Shown piece by piece: positions 1 through 6,905 of a stretch of 13,082 nt of DNA. The stretch is taken from NCBI GenBank assembly GCA_025928215.1, contig JAICJW010000081.1:1-13082 (forward strand). Direction: 5' to 3'. Numbering within the stretch: position 1 is the stretch's first letter; every line of letters begins with the position of its first letter. The translations under genes were made by a program, and so were the position numbers. Below the pieces are notes generated by a model. It was not told the origin of the DNA. It saw only the letters and a program-made list of their open reading frames with translations, and made no database searches. The DNA comes from Chloroflexia bacterium. Its GTDB lineage: Bacteria; Chloroflexota; Chloroflexia; Thermomicrobiales; JALYUS01.

Positions 1-564
1 CGAGCAACCATCGAACCGCCCGATGCGCTGCGCGATCTCGTGCTGCCGCTCGTGCCGATGGTCGGCTGCTTCGGTGTCGCGCCCGCCGGTGGAGAGGCGA
101 TCTCCACCGCCACCTCGGCGCGGCATGGCGGTAACATGGATTATCGCGGCTTCACCGAGGGCGCGACGGTCTATTTCCCCGTCGCGGTTCCCGGCGCGCT
201 CTTCCACATCGGAGACGGCCACGCCCTGCAAGGAGATGGCGAGATCGTCGGCACCGGCATCGAAACCTCGTTCGAGATGGAAGTCGTGCTGCGCGTTCAG
301 AAGGGAAGGAAGATCACCTGGCCGCGCGGCGAGAATGCGGACTACATCTTCACCGTCGGCAATGCCCGCCCGCTCGATCAAGCCTTGCAGCACGCGACCA
401 GCGAGATGCTCCGCTGGCTCGGCGAGGAGTACGGCCTCGACGCCACCGCCGCTAGCCTCCTGATGGGCCAGACCGTCGAGTACGACCTCGGCAACGTCTT
501 CGATCCCGCCTACACGATGGTCTGCAAAATGCCCAAACGCTGGCTGAAGAAGGAAACCGATTGA
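1..564 (+). CDS. Acetamidase/formamidase family protein, C-terminal part (5' end outside window)
   Basis: This is the last 187 residues of an amidase of the FmdA/AmdA family, which hydrolyses formamide or short aliphatic amides to ammonia and the acid. The reading frame is open from base 1 to the TGA at 562-564, so the start lies to the left of the window. Family hallmarks visible are the RHGGNMD segment (residues 41-47 of the visible part), the glycine-rich GDGHALQGDGE segment (71-81) and the terminal stretch MGQTVEYDLGNVFDP followed by a basic end. Nothing looks broken inside the visible part. The last three codons (Glu-Thr-Asp) and the stop lie inside the left arm of the large inverted repeat at 553-715, so the natural C-terminus may have been altered slightly by that repeat. 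It converges on the glycoside hydrolase gene. Family assignment is firm; formamide versus acetamide preference cannot be read from sequence. Confidence 0.93.
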   Translation, partial: RATIEPPDALRDLVLPLVPMVGCFGVAPAGGEAISTATSARHGGNMDYRGFTEGATVYFPVAVPGALFHIGDGHALQGDGEIVGTGIETSFEMEVVLRVQKGRKITWPRGENADYIFTVGNARPLDQALQHATSEMLRWLGEEYGLDATAASLLMGQTVEYDLGNVFDPAYTMVCKMPKRWLKKETD

Positions 565-715
565 ACCGCGGAGACGCAGAGGACGCAGAGAGGGAAAAGA
601 GAAGGAAAACGCGTAGTTGGGGATCAGATATGAGCCACCACGCTAGTTCGGTATTTCTCTCATGCTTCTTCTTTTTCTCTGTGTTTCTCTGCGTCTCCGC
701 GGTTCAATCGGTTTC
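553..715. repeat. Large imperfect inverted repeat (MITE-like or hairpin intergenic element) between convergent genes
   Basis: The arms 553-581 and 687-715 are perfect reverse complements over 29 bases. The complementarity continues inward imperfectly through purine-rich sequence on the left (about 582-610) and pyrimidine-rich sequence on the right (about 660-686). The left arm carries a tandem 9-mer, GACGCAGAG, at 573-581 and 582-590. The centre is non-coding and has no transposase. Its composition (AG/CT tracts, repeated ACGCAGAG) differs from the surrounding genes. It resembles, from memory, a widespread class of intergenic hairpin repeats with CGCAGAGACGCAGAG-like words in environmental bacterial genomes; that link is inference. 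The transcript of either strand would fold into a long stem, so it may act as a two-way transcription end or 3' stabiliser. No obvious target-site duplication beyond a 2-base AG at each edge. Confidence 0.85.
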
Positions 716-1697
716 AGGGGAGGTAGCCGCGATAGGTGGGGGAGGCGGCGACGGTGCGGAAGGCGGCGAGCGTGGCGGATGAGGAATTGACGCGCCAGTC
801 CGTCTCTTTGTCCTCATCGAACCAGATGACGGCGCGAAGGCGCGGGAAGCGGGCGGGGAGGTCGCGCAGCAACCCCTGGGTAATCCACGCCGCTTTATCG
901 CCACCGACTTCGGCGGACGCCGTCTCTCCGATCAGCATCGGCTTACTGGCGATCCGCGCGACGCTGTCATACGATGGCCCGAAGACGTCGGCGAAACTCG
1001 TCCACTGCGACCACGACTGGCTCGTACCGAAGTTGTAGCCGTCCAGGCCGACCCAATCCACCATCTTGTCACCGGGGTAGACCTGCGCGAAGGGCGTGCT
1101 GCCGGGATAGGCGACATTCGGCGACCAAACCCAGCGGGCATTGATCGCGCCTTCCTGCCGGAAGATGGTATGCACGTGCGCCCACATCGCGATGTACTGC
1201 GCGGCGGTGTTCCCGTTCACATTCGCCGCCCACGGGTACCAATTCCCATTCATTTCGTGCGCGAATTTGAGATAGAGCGGCTTGCCCCATGCCGCCGCAT
1301 CGCGCGCCCACTGATGGATGAAGGCATCGTGCGCGCCGGCAACAATCGCGCTCAGGCTGTAGGCGGGCTGGTTCGGGCCGGCGGACGCATCCCACGGTTC
1401 CCAGGTAATCATCGGCATCGCGCCACGGCTGGCGGCGGCATCCATTTTGATCGGATCGAACGCGCTGTTTCCGGTCGTTACCCAATCCTGATACCACATG
1501 ACAATGCCGGGTGCGACGCCAACCATACCGGTGAACGCGTCAATTTGCGATGGGTCGCCGGGCGCGTTGACGATGTACGCGCCGAGCGCGAGCGTGTGCG
1601 CGGGCGCCGCCGTGACCGTCCCCGCATGGAGCGTCATCGCCAACAACCCGCAGAGGAGCGGCATGAGGTGCGGTCGGATACCGGATCGCGGTCGCAA
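714..1697 (-). CDS. Secreted GH26-type glycoside hydrolase (beta-mannanase-like)
   Basis: A 327-residue protein with a basic N-terminal region, a hydrophobic stretch (about residues 12-25) and a plausible signal peptidase site near TVTA-APA (27-33), so it is predicted to be exported. The mature part fits a single (beta/alpha)8 catalytic domain of glycoside hydrolase family 26, whose members cut beta-mannan and related glucans. The putative acid/base is Glu148 in KFAHEMNGNWYPW (144-156), and the putative nucleophile is Glu258 in PMLIGETAS (253-261). Aromatic residues suited to sugar stacking occur at WEPW (99-102) and VWSPN (190-194). No carbohydrate-binding module is attached. The chosen start is a TTG at 1697 with GGGGGA just upstream, because it gives the signal peptide its positive charges. 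An ATG at 1664 is the alternative but lacks a ribosome site and basic residues. The stop overlaps the edge of the inverted repeat. Substrate is uncertain. Confidence 0.88.
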   Translation of the reverse strand: MRPRSGIRPHLMPLLCGLLAMTLHAGTVTAAPAHTLALGAYIVNAPGDPSQIDAFTGMVGVAPGIVMWYQDWVTTGNSAFDPIKMDAAASRGAMPMITWEPWDASAGPNQPAYSLSAIVAGAHDAFIHQWARDAAAWGKPLYLKFAHEMNGNWYPWAANVNGNTAAQYIAMWAHVHTIFRQEGAINARWVWSPNVAYPGSTPFAQVYPGDKMVDWVGLDGYNFGTSQSWSQWTSFADVFGPSYDSVARIASKPMLIGETASAEVGGDKAAWITQGLLRDLPARFPRLRAVIWFDEDKETDWRVNSSSATLAAFRTVAASPTYRGYLP

Positions 1698-1884
1698 TCA
1701 TTCCCCCAAATCAGATTGCGCCAGGCGCACCCTCTCACCAGGACATCGTGATCGTACCCCCCTCGCATCGTGGGGTCCTCTCTGGTTCCGCAAATGAGAA
1801 CGAACGACGGACACAGAGGTGACGGCGGCACGGCGAATCATTGTACTTCTGAACACAAAACAGCGAGAGAGAACCCGATCCCCT

Positions 1885-1911
1885 TCCGATGATGGCGGGT
1901 GTATCATCGGA
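1885..1911 (+). promoter_or_regulatory. Perfect 9-bp inverted repeat in the alcohol dehydrogenase leader
   Basis: TCCGATGAT (1885-1893) and ATCATCGGA (1903-1911) are perfect reverse complements separated by 9 bases. It sits 51 bases upstream of the chosen ATG in the 265-bp gap between the divergent hydrolase and dehydrogenase genes. It could be a dimeric repressor or activator operator, or a stem in the leader RNA. The sequence alone cannot separate these. Confidence 0.5.
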
Positions 1912-1915
1912 TGGA

Positions 1916-1935
1916 GGGCGGCGGCTCCGCCGCCC
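1916..1935 (+). promoter_or_regulatory. Very GC-rich hairpin just upstream of the dehydrogenase ribosome site
   Basis: GGGCGGCGG (1916-1924) and CCGCCGCCC (1927-1935) are perfect reverse complements with two bases between them, so an 8-bp stem with a 4-base loop is possible. It follows the 1885-1911 repeat by 4 bases and ends 13 bases before the Shine-Dalgarno site. There is no T-run after it, so it is not an ordinary intrinsic terminator. An effect on translation or mRNA stability is inference. Confidence 0.5.
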
Positions 1936-1948
1936 CGCTTCGTCCACC

Positions 1949-1955
1949 GAGGAGG
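1949..1955 (+). promoter_or_regulatory. Ribosome binding site that sets the dehydrogenase start
   Basis: GAGGAGG lies 7 bases before the ATG at 1963 but only 1 base before the in-frame ATG at 1957. The spacing favours 1963 as the true start. Confidence 0.8.
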
Positions 1956-1962
1956 CATGCGT

Positions 1963-2961
1963 ATGTTCGCGATGGTGCTCGATGCGCCCGGTCAGCCGCT
2001 CCGCCCCACCGATCTGCCAGCGCCGACGCCCGCTGAGGATCAAGTGCTGCTGCGTATCAGCGCCTGTGGCATCTGCCGGACGGACCTGCATATCCTCGAC
2101 GGCGACCTCGACAAACCGAACCTGCCCCTCATCCCCGGCCATCAGATTGTCGGCATCGTCGCGGCAGTGGGGGAGCGTGTCACGCGATTCAAAGCGGGGG
2201 ACCGGGTCGGCGTGCCATGGCTCGGCTGGACGGATGGCACCTGCCCGTATTGCCGCACGGGCCGCGAGAATCTCTGCGACAATGCCCGTTTCACCGGCTA
2301 CGACTTCAATGGCGGCTATGCGGAGCAGACCGTCGCTGACGAGCGATTCTGCTTCCCAATCCCCGCCGGCTATCCGGACGATCAGGCCGCGCCGCTGCTC
2401 TGCGCCGGGCTGATCGGCTATCGCGCCTACACGATGGCGGGCGATGCGAAACGGCTCGGCCTCTACGGCTTCGGCAACGCCGCGCATATCCTCACGCAGG
2501 TCGCGCGGCATCAGGGGCGGGAGGTCTTCGCCTTCACGCGGCCCGGTGATACCGAGGGGCAGCAATCCGCCCGCGCGCTCGGCGCCGTCTGGGCGGGCGG
2601 CTCGGACAGCGCGCCGCCGGATAAATTGGACGCCGCAATCCTCTTCGCCGCCGCCGGGGAACTCGTTCCTGCCGCGTTGCGAGCCGTGGACAAGGGCGGC
2701 AGCGTCATCTGCGCCGAAATCCATATGAGCGATATCCCTTCGTTCCCGTACGACATCCTCTGGGAGGAACGGATCGTCCGCTCGGTCGCCAATCTTACCC
2801 GCCACGACGGCGAGGAATTTCTCGCCCTTGCCCCAACGATCCCCGTCCGCACCGAAGTACAAACCTTTCCGCTCCGCGACGCGAACACGGCGATTGCGGC
2901 GATGCGTGACGGCACCCTCCGTGGCACGGCGGTCCTCGTTCCGAACATGGATGCGCTATGA
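1963..2961 (+). CDS. Zinc-dependent medium-chain alcohol dehydrogenase
   Basis: A 332-residue cytosolic oxidoreductase of the MDR (GroES-like plus Rossmann) superfamily, which interconverts alcohols and aldehydes or ketones using NAD(P). Putative catalytic zinc ligands are Cys38 in CGICRTD, His60 in PGHQ and Cys147 in LLCAG. The nucleotide-binding glycine motif is the short GFGNAAH form (169-175), with the rest of the Rossmann fold following. By motif it resembles the adh_fam_2 group (GHQIVG, ARFTGYDFNGGYAE). The structural zinc lobe has Asp91, Cys94, Cys97 and Cys105 at the canonical 3-3-8 spacing, so the first of the usual four cysteines is replaced by Asp. The start was chosen by Shine-Dalgarno spacing. 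The next gene begins 43 bases after the stop on the same strand, so the two are probably co-transcribed. The substrate is unknown. Confidence 0.92.
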   Translation: MFAMVLDAPGQPLRPTDLPAPTPAEDQVLLRISACGICRTDLHILDGDLDKPNLPLIPGHQIVGIVAAVGERVTRFKAGDRVGVPWLGWTDGTCPYCRTGRENLCDNARFTGYDFNGGYAEQTVADERFCFPIPAGYPDDQAAPLLCAGLIGYRAYTMAGDAKRLGLYGFGNAAHILTQVARHQGREVFAFTRPGDTEGQQSARALGAVWAGGSDSAPPDKLDAAILFAAAGELVPAALRAVDKGGSVICAEIHMSDIPSFPYDILWEERIVRSVANLTRHDGEEFLALAPTIPVRTEVQTFPLRDANTAIAAMRDGTLRGTAVLVPNMDAL

Positions 2962-2991
2962 TGCCGGGCGGTGGTTCATCGTCCCTTGCGT

Positions 2992-2997
2992 AAGGAG
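2992..2997 (+). promoter_or_regulatory. Ribosome binding site supporting a GTG start
   Basis: AAGGAG lies 7 bases before the GTG at 3005. No ATG lies in frame nearby, and the family's first beta strand begins directly after this start, so GTG is taken as the start codon. Confidence 0.8.
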
Positions 2998-3004
2998 TCT
3001 CATC

Positions 3005-3760
3005 GTGGCGGCAGAACGGCCGGTCTTCATCTCCGTTGTCCAGTATCAGGAGCAGATCGCGGCGGGCACAACGCACAGTACCGATCTCTTCGATACGGCG
3101 CACCGGCTAGGCGCGGCGGGCGTCGAACTGCGTCCGCAGTTCTGGACGGATAAGGGGCGCGAGTTGCCCGCCGCGCGTGACCGGGCGGCGCATCACGGCC
3201 TGCTCGTCACCTATGCGACGATGGGCAGGCTCTTCGACTCCGATCCGGCATCGCTCCGGCAGGATATTGACGATGCCGCCGCGCTCGGCTCGCCGCTCCT
3301 GCGCGTCTTTCCCGGCCCGGTGCCCGCGGACGATGACGATGCAGGATGGGAGCGAGGCCGGGCAATCGCCCGCTACGCGGACGAGCGGGGGATCACGCTC
3401 GCGCTGGAAAACTTCGTCGGCACGCCGGGCGGCACACTGGCGGAGATCGAACGGACGCTCGCGCGCATCCCGGAAATGATGACGAACATAGACATTGGCA
3501 ACTACCCGCGCCACGATCAAGATGTGCCTGCCGCCATCCGCGCCGTCGGCAATCGCGCCGTTTCCGTACACCTGAAAGACGCGGAGGACGACCCGGCGCA
3601 TGGGACGACCTACCTCGGCGGCGCATCCTTGCCCCTGCCCGCCATCCTCGACGCATTGGACCGCCTGCCGCAGCGCCTCCTGTACATCTTCGAGTTCGGC
3701 GGCGGCGACAACCCGGACGACCGCATCACGCGCAGCCTCGCCTACCTGCGCGAGCGATAG
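3005..3760 (+). CDS. Sugar phosphate isomerase/epimerase family TIM-barrel protein
   Basis: A 251-residue protein of the xylose isomerase-like TIM-barrel superfamily (AP-endonuclease 2 fold), whose members isomerise or epimerise sugars, inosose or keto acids using a divalent metal. Candidate metal or substrate residues sit at the expected strand ends: Glu41 (GVELRPQFW), Glu135 (LALENF), Asp163 (NIDIGNYP), His189 and Lys191-Asp192 (SVHLKDAE), and Glu230 (FEFGGGDN). The length is typical for a single-domain member. It lies 43 bases downstream of the alcohol dehydrogenase with its own strong ribosome site, which suggests a two-gene unit acting on a sugar, polyol or inositol-like compound; that shared pathway is inference. 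Its stop is 4 bases from the stop of the convergent MFS gene. The exact reaction cannot be assigned. Confidence 0.88.
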   Translation: MAAERPVFISVVQYQEQIAAGTTHSTDLFDTAHRLGAAGVELRPQFWTDKGRELPAARDRAAHHGLLVTYATMGRLFDSDPASLRQDIDDAAALGSPLLRVFPGPVPADDDDAGWERGRAIARYADERGITLALENFVGTPGGTLAEIERTLARIPEMMTNIDIGNYPRHDQDVPAAIRAVGNRAVSVHLKDAEDDPAHGTTYLGGASLPLPAILDALDRLPQRLLYIFEFGGGDNPDDRITRSLAYLRER

Positions 3761-3776
3761 ACGCTTACGCAGCGTC
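3760..3776. other. Small hairpin spanning the convergent stop codons
   Basis: GACGCT (3760-3765) and AGCGTC (3771-3776) are perfect reverse complements around a 5-base loop. The hairpin covers the last base of the isomerase stop and the whole stop codon of the MFS gene. There is no T-run on either side, so it is at best a weak bidirectional end signal. Confidence 0.3.
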
Positions 3777-5087
3777 GGTCGGTTCGGTCAGGGTGCGCAA
3801 CCGGCGCATCTCCGGCCACAGCCGCGCGACGAGCAGCACGACGAGCATGGTGCCGACGCCACCGGCAACGACCGCGATCACCGGGCCGAAGAGTTGCGCC
3901 GCCACGCCGGACTCGAACCCTCCCAGTTGATTGGAGGTGCCGATAAAGAGCGAATTGACCGCGCCGACCCGCCCTCGCATCGCGTCCGGCGTGCGCACGA
4001 GCACCAGCGTGCTGCGGATGATGACGCTGATATTATCGAGCGCGCCGAGCAGGAAGAGCATCGCGAGCGAGAGCGCGAACGAGCGCGACAGGCCGAAGAT
4101 CATCGTCACGACGCCGAACCCGCCCACCGCCAGCAGCAATGTACGCCCCGCGTGAGCAAATGCGGGGCGATGCGCGAGCGAGAGCGCCATGCAGACCGCC
4201 CCCACCGATGTAGCTGCCTGCAACCAACCCAGACCGAACGGGCCGACGTGCAAGATGTCCTTCGCGAAGATCGGCAGGAGCGTCGTCGCCCCGCCGAGCA
4301 GGACCGCGAAGAGATCGAGGGTGATCGCCGCCAGCAATACCGGCGTCCGCCAGAGGAACCGTATCCCTTCGGTGATCGAGCGCCACGTCCGCCCCCGAAT
4401 CGCGCGCGTGGCGGTGGAGCGGACGTGCAAGAGCGTGAGCAATCCGGCGTACGAGAAGGCGGCGACCGCATAGAGCACAAAGACCCACGTCGCTCCATGA
4501 AAGAGGCCGATCAGGAAACCGCCCGCCGCCGGCCCCAGCACCGCCGATACTTGCTGCGTGCTGCTCCGCCAGGTGATCGCGCTCTCGTATGCCTCGATCG
4601 GGATGACCTGCGCGACGAGCGCGGAACTTGCCGGACTGTTGAAGGCCTGCGCGCCGCCGATCAGCACCAGGCAGCCATAGATGAGGAGCAATGGGCCGTT
4701 TCGGCCCGAGACCACGGCAAGCCCCAGCGCGCCGAGCGCCAGCGTCACTTGCGCGACGAGCATCACCCATTTGCGGCTGTAGCGATCCGCAACCTGTCCG
4801 GCGGGCAGCGAGAGCACGATGACCGGGATGATCTGCGCCAGGCCGACCCCGCCGAGGACGAGCGCGGAGCCGGTGCGGTTGTATAACTCCCATCCGAGCG
4901 CGACGGTCAGCATCTGCTGGCCGAACGAGCTGATACAGACGCCGATCAGGAGCAGGCGGAAATCGCGGAAACGCAGCGCCCGGTACGGGTCATGGCCGCC
5001 AGCCACGACGGCCGCCGGTGGGAGGGCCGGCGAGGCATCGAGCGTACCACCGGCGGGGATATGCGCCTCGTCATCCACTCCCGTCAT
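3765..5087 (-). CDS. MFS transporter, MFS_3/EntS-like exporter
   Basis: A 440-residue inner-membrane carrier of the major facilitator superfamily, expected to export small molecules with proton exchange. After a soluble N-terminal tail of about 35 residues, the family pattern begins with PYRALRFRDFRLLLIG (34-49). The cytoplasmic loop after the second membrane helix carries the A-type motif as GQVADRYSRK (97-106). About twelve hydrophobic segments can be followed, with a longer central basic loop near RATRAIRGRTWR. The overall sequence resembles the MFS_3 group that includes enterobactin exporters. The start is the ATG at 5087, which has AAGGA 7 bases upstream; the open frame continues to 5384 but would then overlap the divergent monooxygenase by 150 bases. 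The divergent arrangement with the monooxygenase suggests a shared control region and possibly a shared compound. Substrate unknown. Confidence 0.9.
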   Translation of the reverse strand: MTGVDDEAHIPAGGTLDASPALPPAAVVAGGHDPYRALRFRDFRLLLIGVCISSFGQQMLTVALGWELYNRTGSALVLGGVGLAQIIPVIVLSLPAGQVADRYSRKWVMLVAQVTLALGALGLAVVSGRNGPLLLIYGCLVLIGGAQAFNSPASSALVAQVIPIEAYESAITWRSSTQQVSAVLGPAAGGFLIGLFHGATWVFVLYAVAAFSYAGLLTLLHVRSTATRAIRGRTWRSITEGIRFLWRTPVLLAAITLDLFAVLLGGATTLLPIFAKDILHVGPFGLGWLQAATSVGAVCMALSLAHRPAFAHAGRTLLLAVGGFGVVTMIFGLSRSFALSLAMLFLLGALDNISVIIRSTLVLVRTPDAMRGRVGAVNSLFIGTSNQLGGFESGVAAQLFGPVIAVVAGGVGTMLVVLLVARLWPEMRRLRTLTEPTDAA

Positions 5088-5094
5088 GCTGGTG

Positions 5095-5099
5095 TCCTT
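5095..5099 (-). promoter_or_regulatory. Ribosome binding site that sets the MFS start
   Basis: AAGGA on the minus strand lies 7 bases before the ATG at 5087 and decides against the two upstream start candidates at 5135 and 5384. Confidence 0.7.
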
Positions 5100-5158
5100 G
5101 CGTTTTGTGGCAATCGCATTCTCGTCACCGTGCATGGACAACGTCGGCGCCGTGAACC

Positions 5159-5173
5159 GCGCTCCGTGAGCGC
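5159..5173. promoter_or_regulatory. Short inverted repeat in the MFS/monooxygenase divergent gap
   Basis: GCGCT (5159-5163) and AGCGC (5169-5173) are reverse complements around CCGTG, in the 147-bp gap between the two divergent starts. A CATAAT sequence at 5182-5187 could be a -10 element for the monooxygenase, but no good -35 element is visible. The arms are short, so chance is possible. Confidence 0.25.
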
Positions 5174-5234
5174 TTGTACGGCATAATGCAGCGGGACGCA
5201 AGAACTGTATCGCCGCATCGGGGAGGATGAACGC

Positions 5235-6884
5235 ATGGCGCAGCGCACTGACACAGATGTCGCGATCATCGGGGGCGGCCCGGTGGGATTGACCCTCGCC
5301 ATGGACCTCGCCGGGCGCGGCATTCGGGTGGTCGTGATCGAGGAGCGCGAGCGCGGCGAGCCGCCGAGCGTCAAGTGCAATCATGTCGCCGCTCGCTCGA
5401 TGGAGCTGTTTCGCCGCCTCGGGATTGTCCAGAAGATCAGGGATGCCGGGCTACCGGCGGACTACCCGCATGACATCGCCTATCGCACGACGATGGTTGG
5501 GCAGGAGATCACGCGCATCCCGATCCCCTGCCGCCGCGACCGCTACACCGCCACCGGCGGCCCGGACACGGGGTGGCCGACCCCGGAGCCGCCGCACCGG
5601 ATCAACCAGATTTATCTCGAACCAATCTTGTTCGCGCACGCATCGGCGACGCCCGGCGTGACGATCCGCAACCGGGTCCGCTTCGACGGCCTCAGCCAGG
5701 ATGACGATGGTGTGACGGCGCGCGCGCACGACCTCGACACCGGCGCGGCTCTCTCCATCACCGCGCACTATCTCGTCGGCTGCGATGGCGGGAAATCGGC
5801 CGTCCGGCACGCGATTGGCGCACTGCTCGTGGGCGATCCCGTCGTGCAGCGCGTCCAATCGTCCTACATTCGCGCGCCCCGGTTGCTCTCCCTGCTCAAT
5901 GGCACGCCGGCGTGGGGAAACATCTCGCTCAATCCGCGCCGCAGCGGCACGGTGTACGCCATTGACGGGCGCGAAACGTGGCTGATCCACAACTATTTGA
6001 AGGACGACGAGGCGGACTTCGACGCCGTTGATCGCGACTGGGCGATCCGCGCGATCCTCGGTGTCGGCCCCGATTTCCGGTACGAGATGATCAGCGAGGA
6101 GGACTGGTTTGGCCGCCGCCTCGTCGCCGACCGCTTCCGGGACCGGCGCGTTTTCCTCTGCGGCGACGCGGCGCATATCTGGGTGCCCTACGCGGGATAC
6201 GGCATGAACGCCGGCCTCGCGGACGGCGCGAACCTCGGCTGGCTGCTCGCCGCGCGCCTCAACGGCTGGGGGGCGGCGGGGATTCTCGATGCCTACGAAC
6301 GCGAGCGTCAACCGATCACCGAACAGGTATCGCGCTTCGCGATGGATCACGCCCACGCGATGGCGAAGCAGCGGCGCGGCGTCCCCCCGGAAATCGAGGA
6401 GCAGAGTCCGGCGGGCGACGCGGCGCGCGCGGCGGTTGGCCGGGCGGCCTACGATCTCAATGTCCAGCAATACTGCGCCGCCGGCCTGAACTTCGGCTAC
6501 TACTACGACGATTCGCCGATCATCGCCTACGACGGCGCGCCACACCCGCCCTATTCGATGGGCGATTTCACGTCCTCCACCGTCCCCGGCTGCCGCGCGC
6601 CGCATCTCTGGCTGGGCGATGGACGGTCGCTCTACGACGCGCTCGGCCCGGAATACACGCTGCTGCGCTTCGACCCTACGATTATCGTTGATGGCCTGCT
6701 GACTGCCGCCGCCGACCGTCATCTGCCGCTCCATCTTCTTGATGTCGTGGCAGATGAGGCCGCGGTTTACGACACGCGCCTCGTCCTCGTGCGGCCCGAC
6801 CAGCATGTCGCCTGGCGGTGCGACGCGCAGCCGGCGAAGCCCCTCGCCCTGATTGATCGCGTGCGCGGCGCTGGGGCGACGTAG
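5235..6884 (+). CDS. Class A FAD-dependent aromatic monooxygenase (PheA/TfdB/MhpA-like)
   Basis: A 549-residue flavoprotein hydroxylase, expected to use NAD(P)H and oxygen to hydroxylate a phenol-like ring in the cytosol. The N-terminal dinucleotide motif is IIGGGPVGL (11-19), with the acidic end of the second strand at Glu36-Glu37. The DG motif is VGCDGGKSAVRHAIG (181-195). The GD motif is FLCGDAAHIWVPYAGYGMN (307-325), followed by the helix GLADGANLGWLLAARL. After about residue 400 comes the C-terminal part, whose last segment resembles the thioredoxin-like domain seen in phenol-hydroxylase relatives. The length fits three-domain members. GGGAGG lies 8 bases before the ATG. It is divergent from the MFS exporter and convergent with the PLP enzyme (21-base gap). 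The substrate could be a natural phenol, a lignin fragment or an antibiotic; the sequence does not decide. Confidence 0.9.
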   Translation: MAQRTDTDVAIIGGGPVGLTLAMDLAGRGIRVVVIEERERGEPPSVKCNHVAARSMELFRRLGIVQKIRDAGLPADYPHDIAYRTTMVGQEITRIPIPCRRDRYTATGGPDTGWPTPEPPHRINQIYLEPILFAHASATPGVTIRNRVRFDGLSQDDDGVTARAHDLDTGAALSITAHYLVGCDGGKSAVRHAIGALLVGDPVVQRVQSSYIRAPRLLSLLNGTPAWGNISLNPRRSGTVYAIDGRETWLIHNYLKDDEADFDAVDRDWAIRAILGVGPDFRYEMISEEDWFGRRLVADRFRDRRVFLCGDAAHIWVPYAGYGMNAGLADGANLGWLLAARLNGWGAAGILDAYERERQPITEQVSRFAMDHAHAMAKQRRGVPPEIEEQSPAGDAARAAVGRAAYDLNVQQYCAAGLNFGYYYDDSPIIAYDGAPHPPYSMGDFTSSTVPGCRAPHLWLGDGRSLYDALGPEYTLLRFDPTIIVDGLLTAAADRHLPLHLLDVVADEAAVYDTRLVLVRPDQHVAWRCDAQPAKPLALIDRVRGAGAT

Positions 6885-6905
6885 GCGAGGCGGCTGGCAG
6901 ATTCG

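Noticed and set aside
561..782. Small plus-strand open frame inside the inverted repeat
   Set aside because: It reads straight through the repeat into the antisense side of the hydrolase gene. Its hydrophobic Ser/Phe/Cys run comes from the CT-rich arm, not from a real membrane protein.
1735..2862. Minus-strand open frame of 375 codons over the alcohol dehydrogenase
   Set aside because: It is antisense to a gene with zinc and Rossmann motifs, and its product has no family features.
3600..4886. Long plus-strand open frame of 428 codons lying over the MFS gene
   Set aside because: It is antisense to a clear membrane transporter. Its product is dominated by Arg, Glu, Asp, His and Gln, as expected from the reverse frame of hydrophobic codons in GC-rich DNA, and no ribosome site or domain is seen.
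5088..5384. N-terminal extension of the MFS protein by up to 99 residues
   Set aside because: It would overlap the divergent monooxygenase, has no transporter similarity, and the internal ATG at 5087 has a well-spaced ribosome site.
5451..6806. Minus-strand open frame of 451 codons over the monooxygenase gene
   Set aside because: The opposite strand has all three flavin hydroxylase motifs. The antisense product has no recognisable domain and is low-complexity Arg/Ala/Val/Glu, typical of GC-rich shadow frames.
5235..6884. Rifampicin monooxygenase or TetX-type resistance enzyme
   Set aside because: Only general class A flavin motifs are shared. The N-terminal region and length look closer to PheA/MhpA-like hydroxylases, so a specific antibiotic role is not supported.
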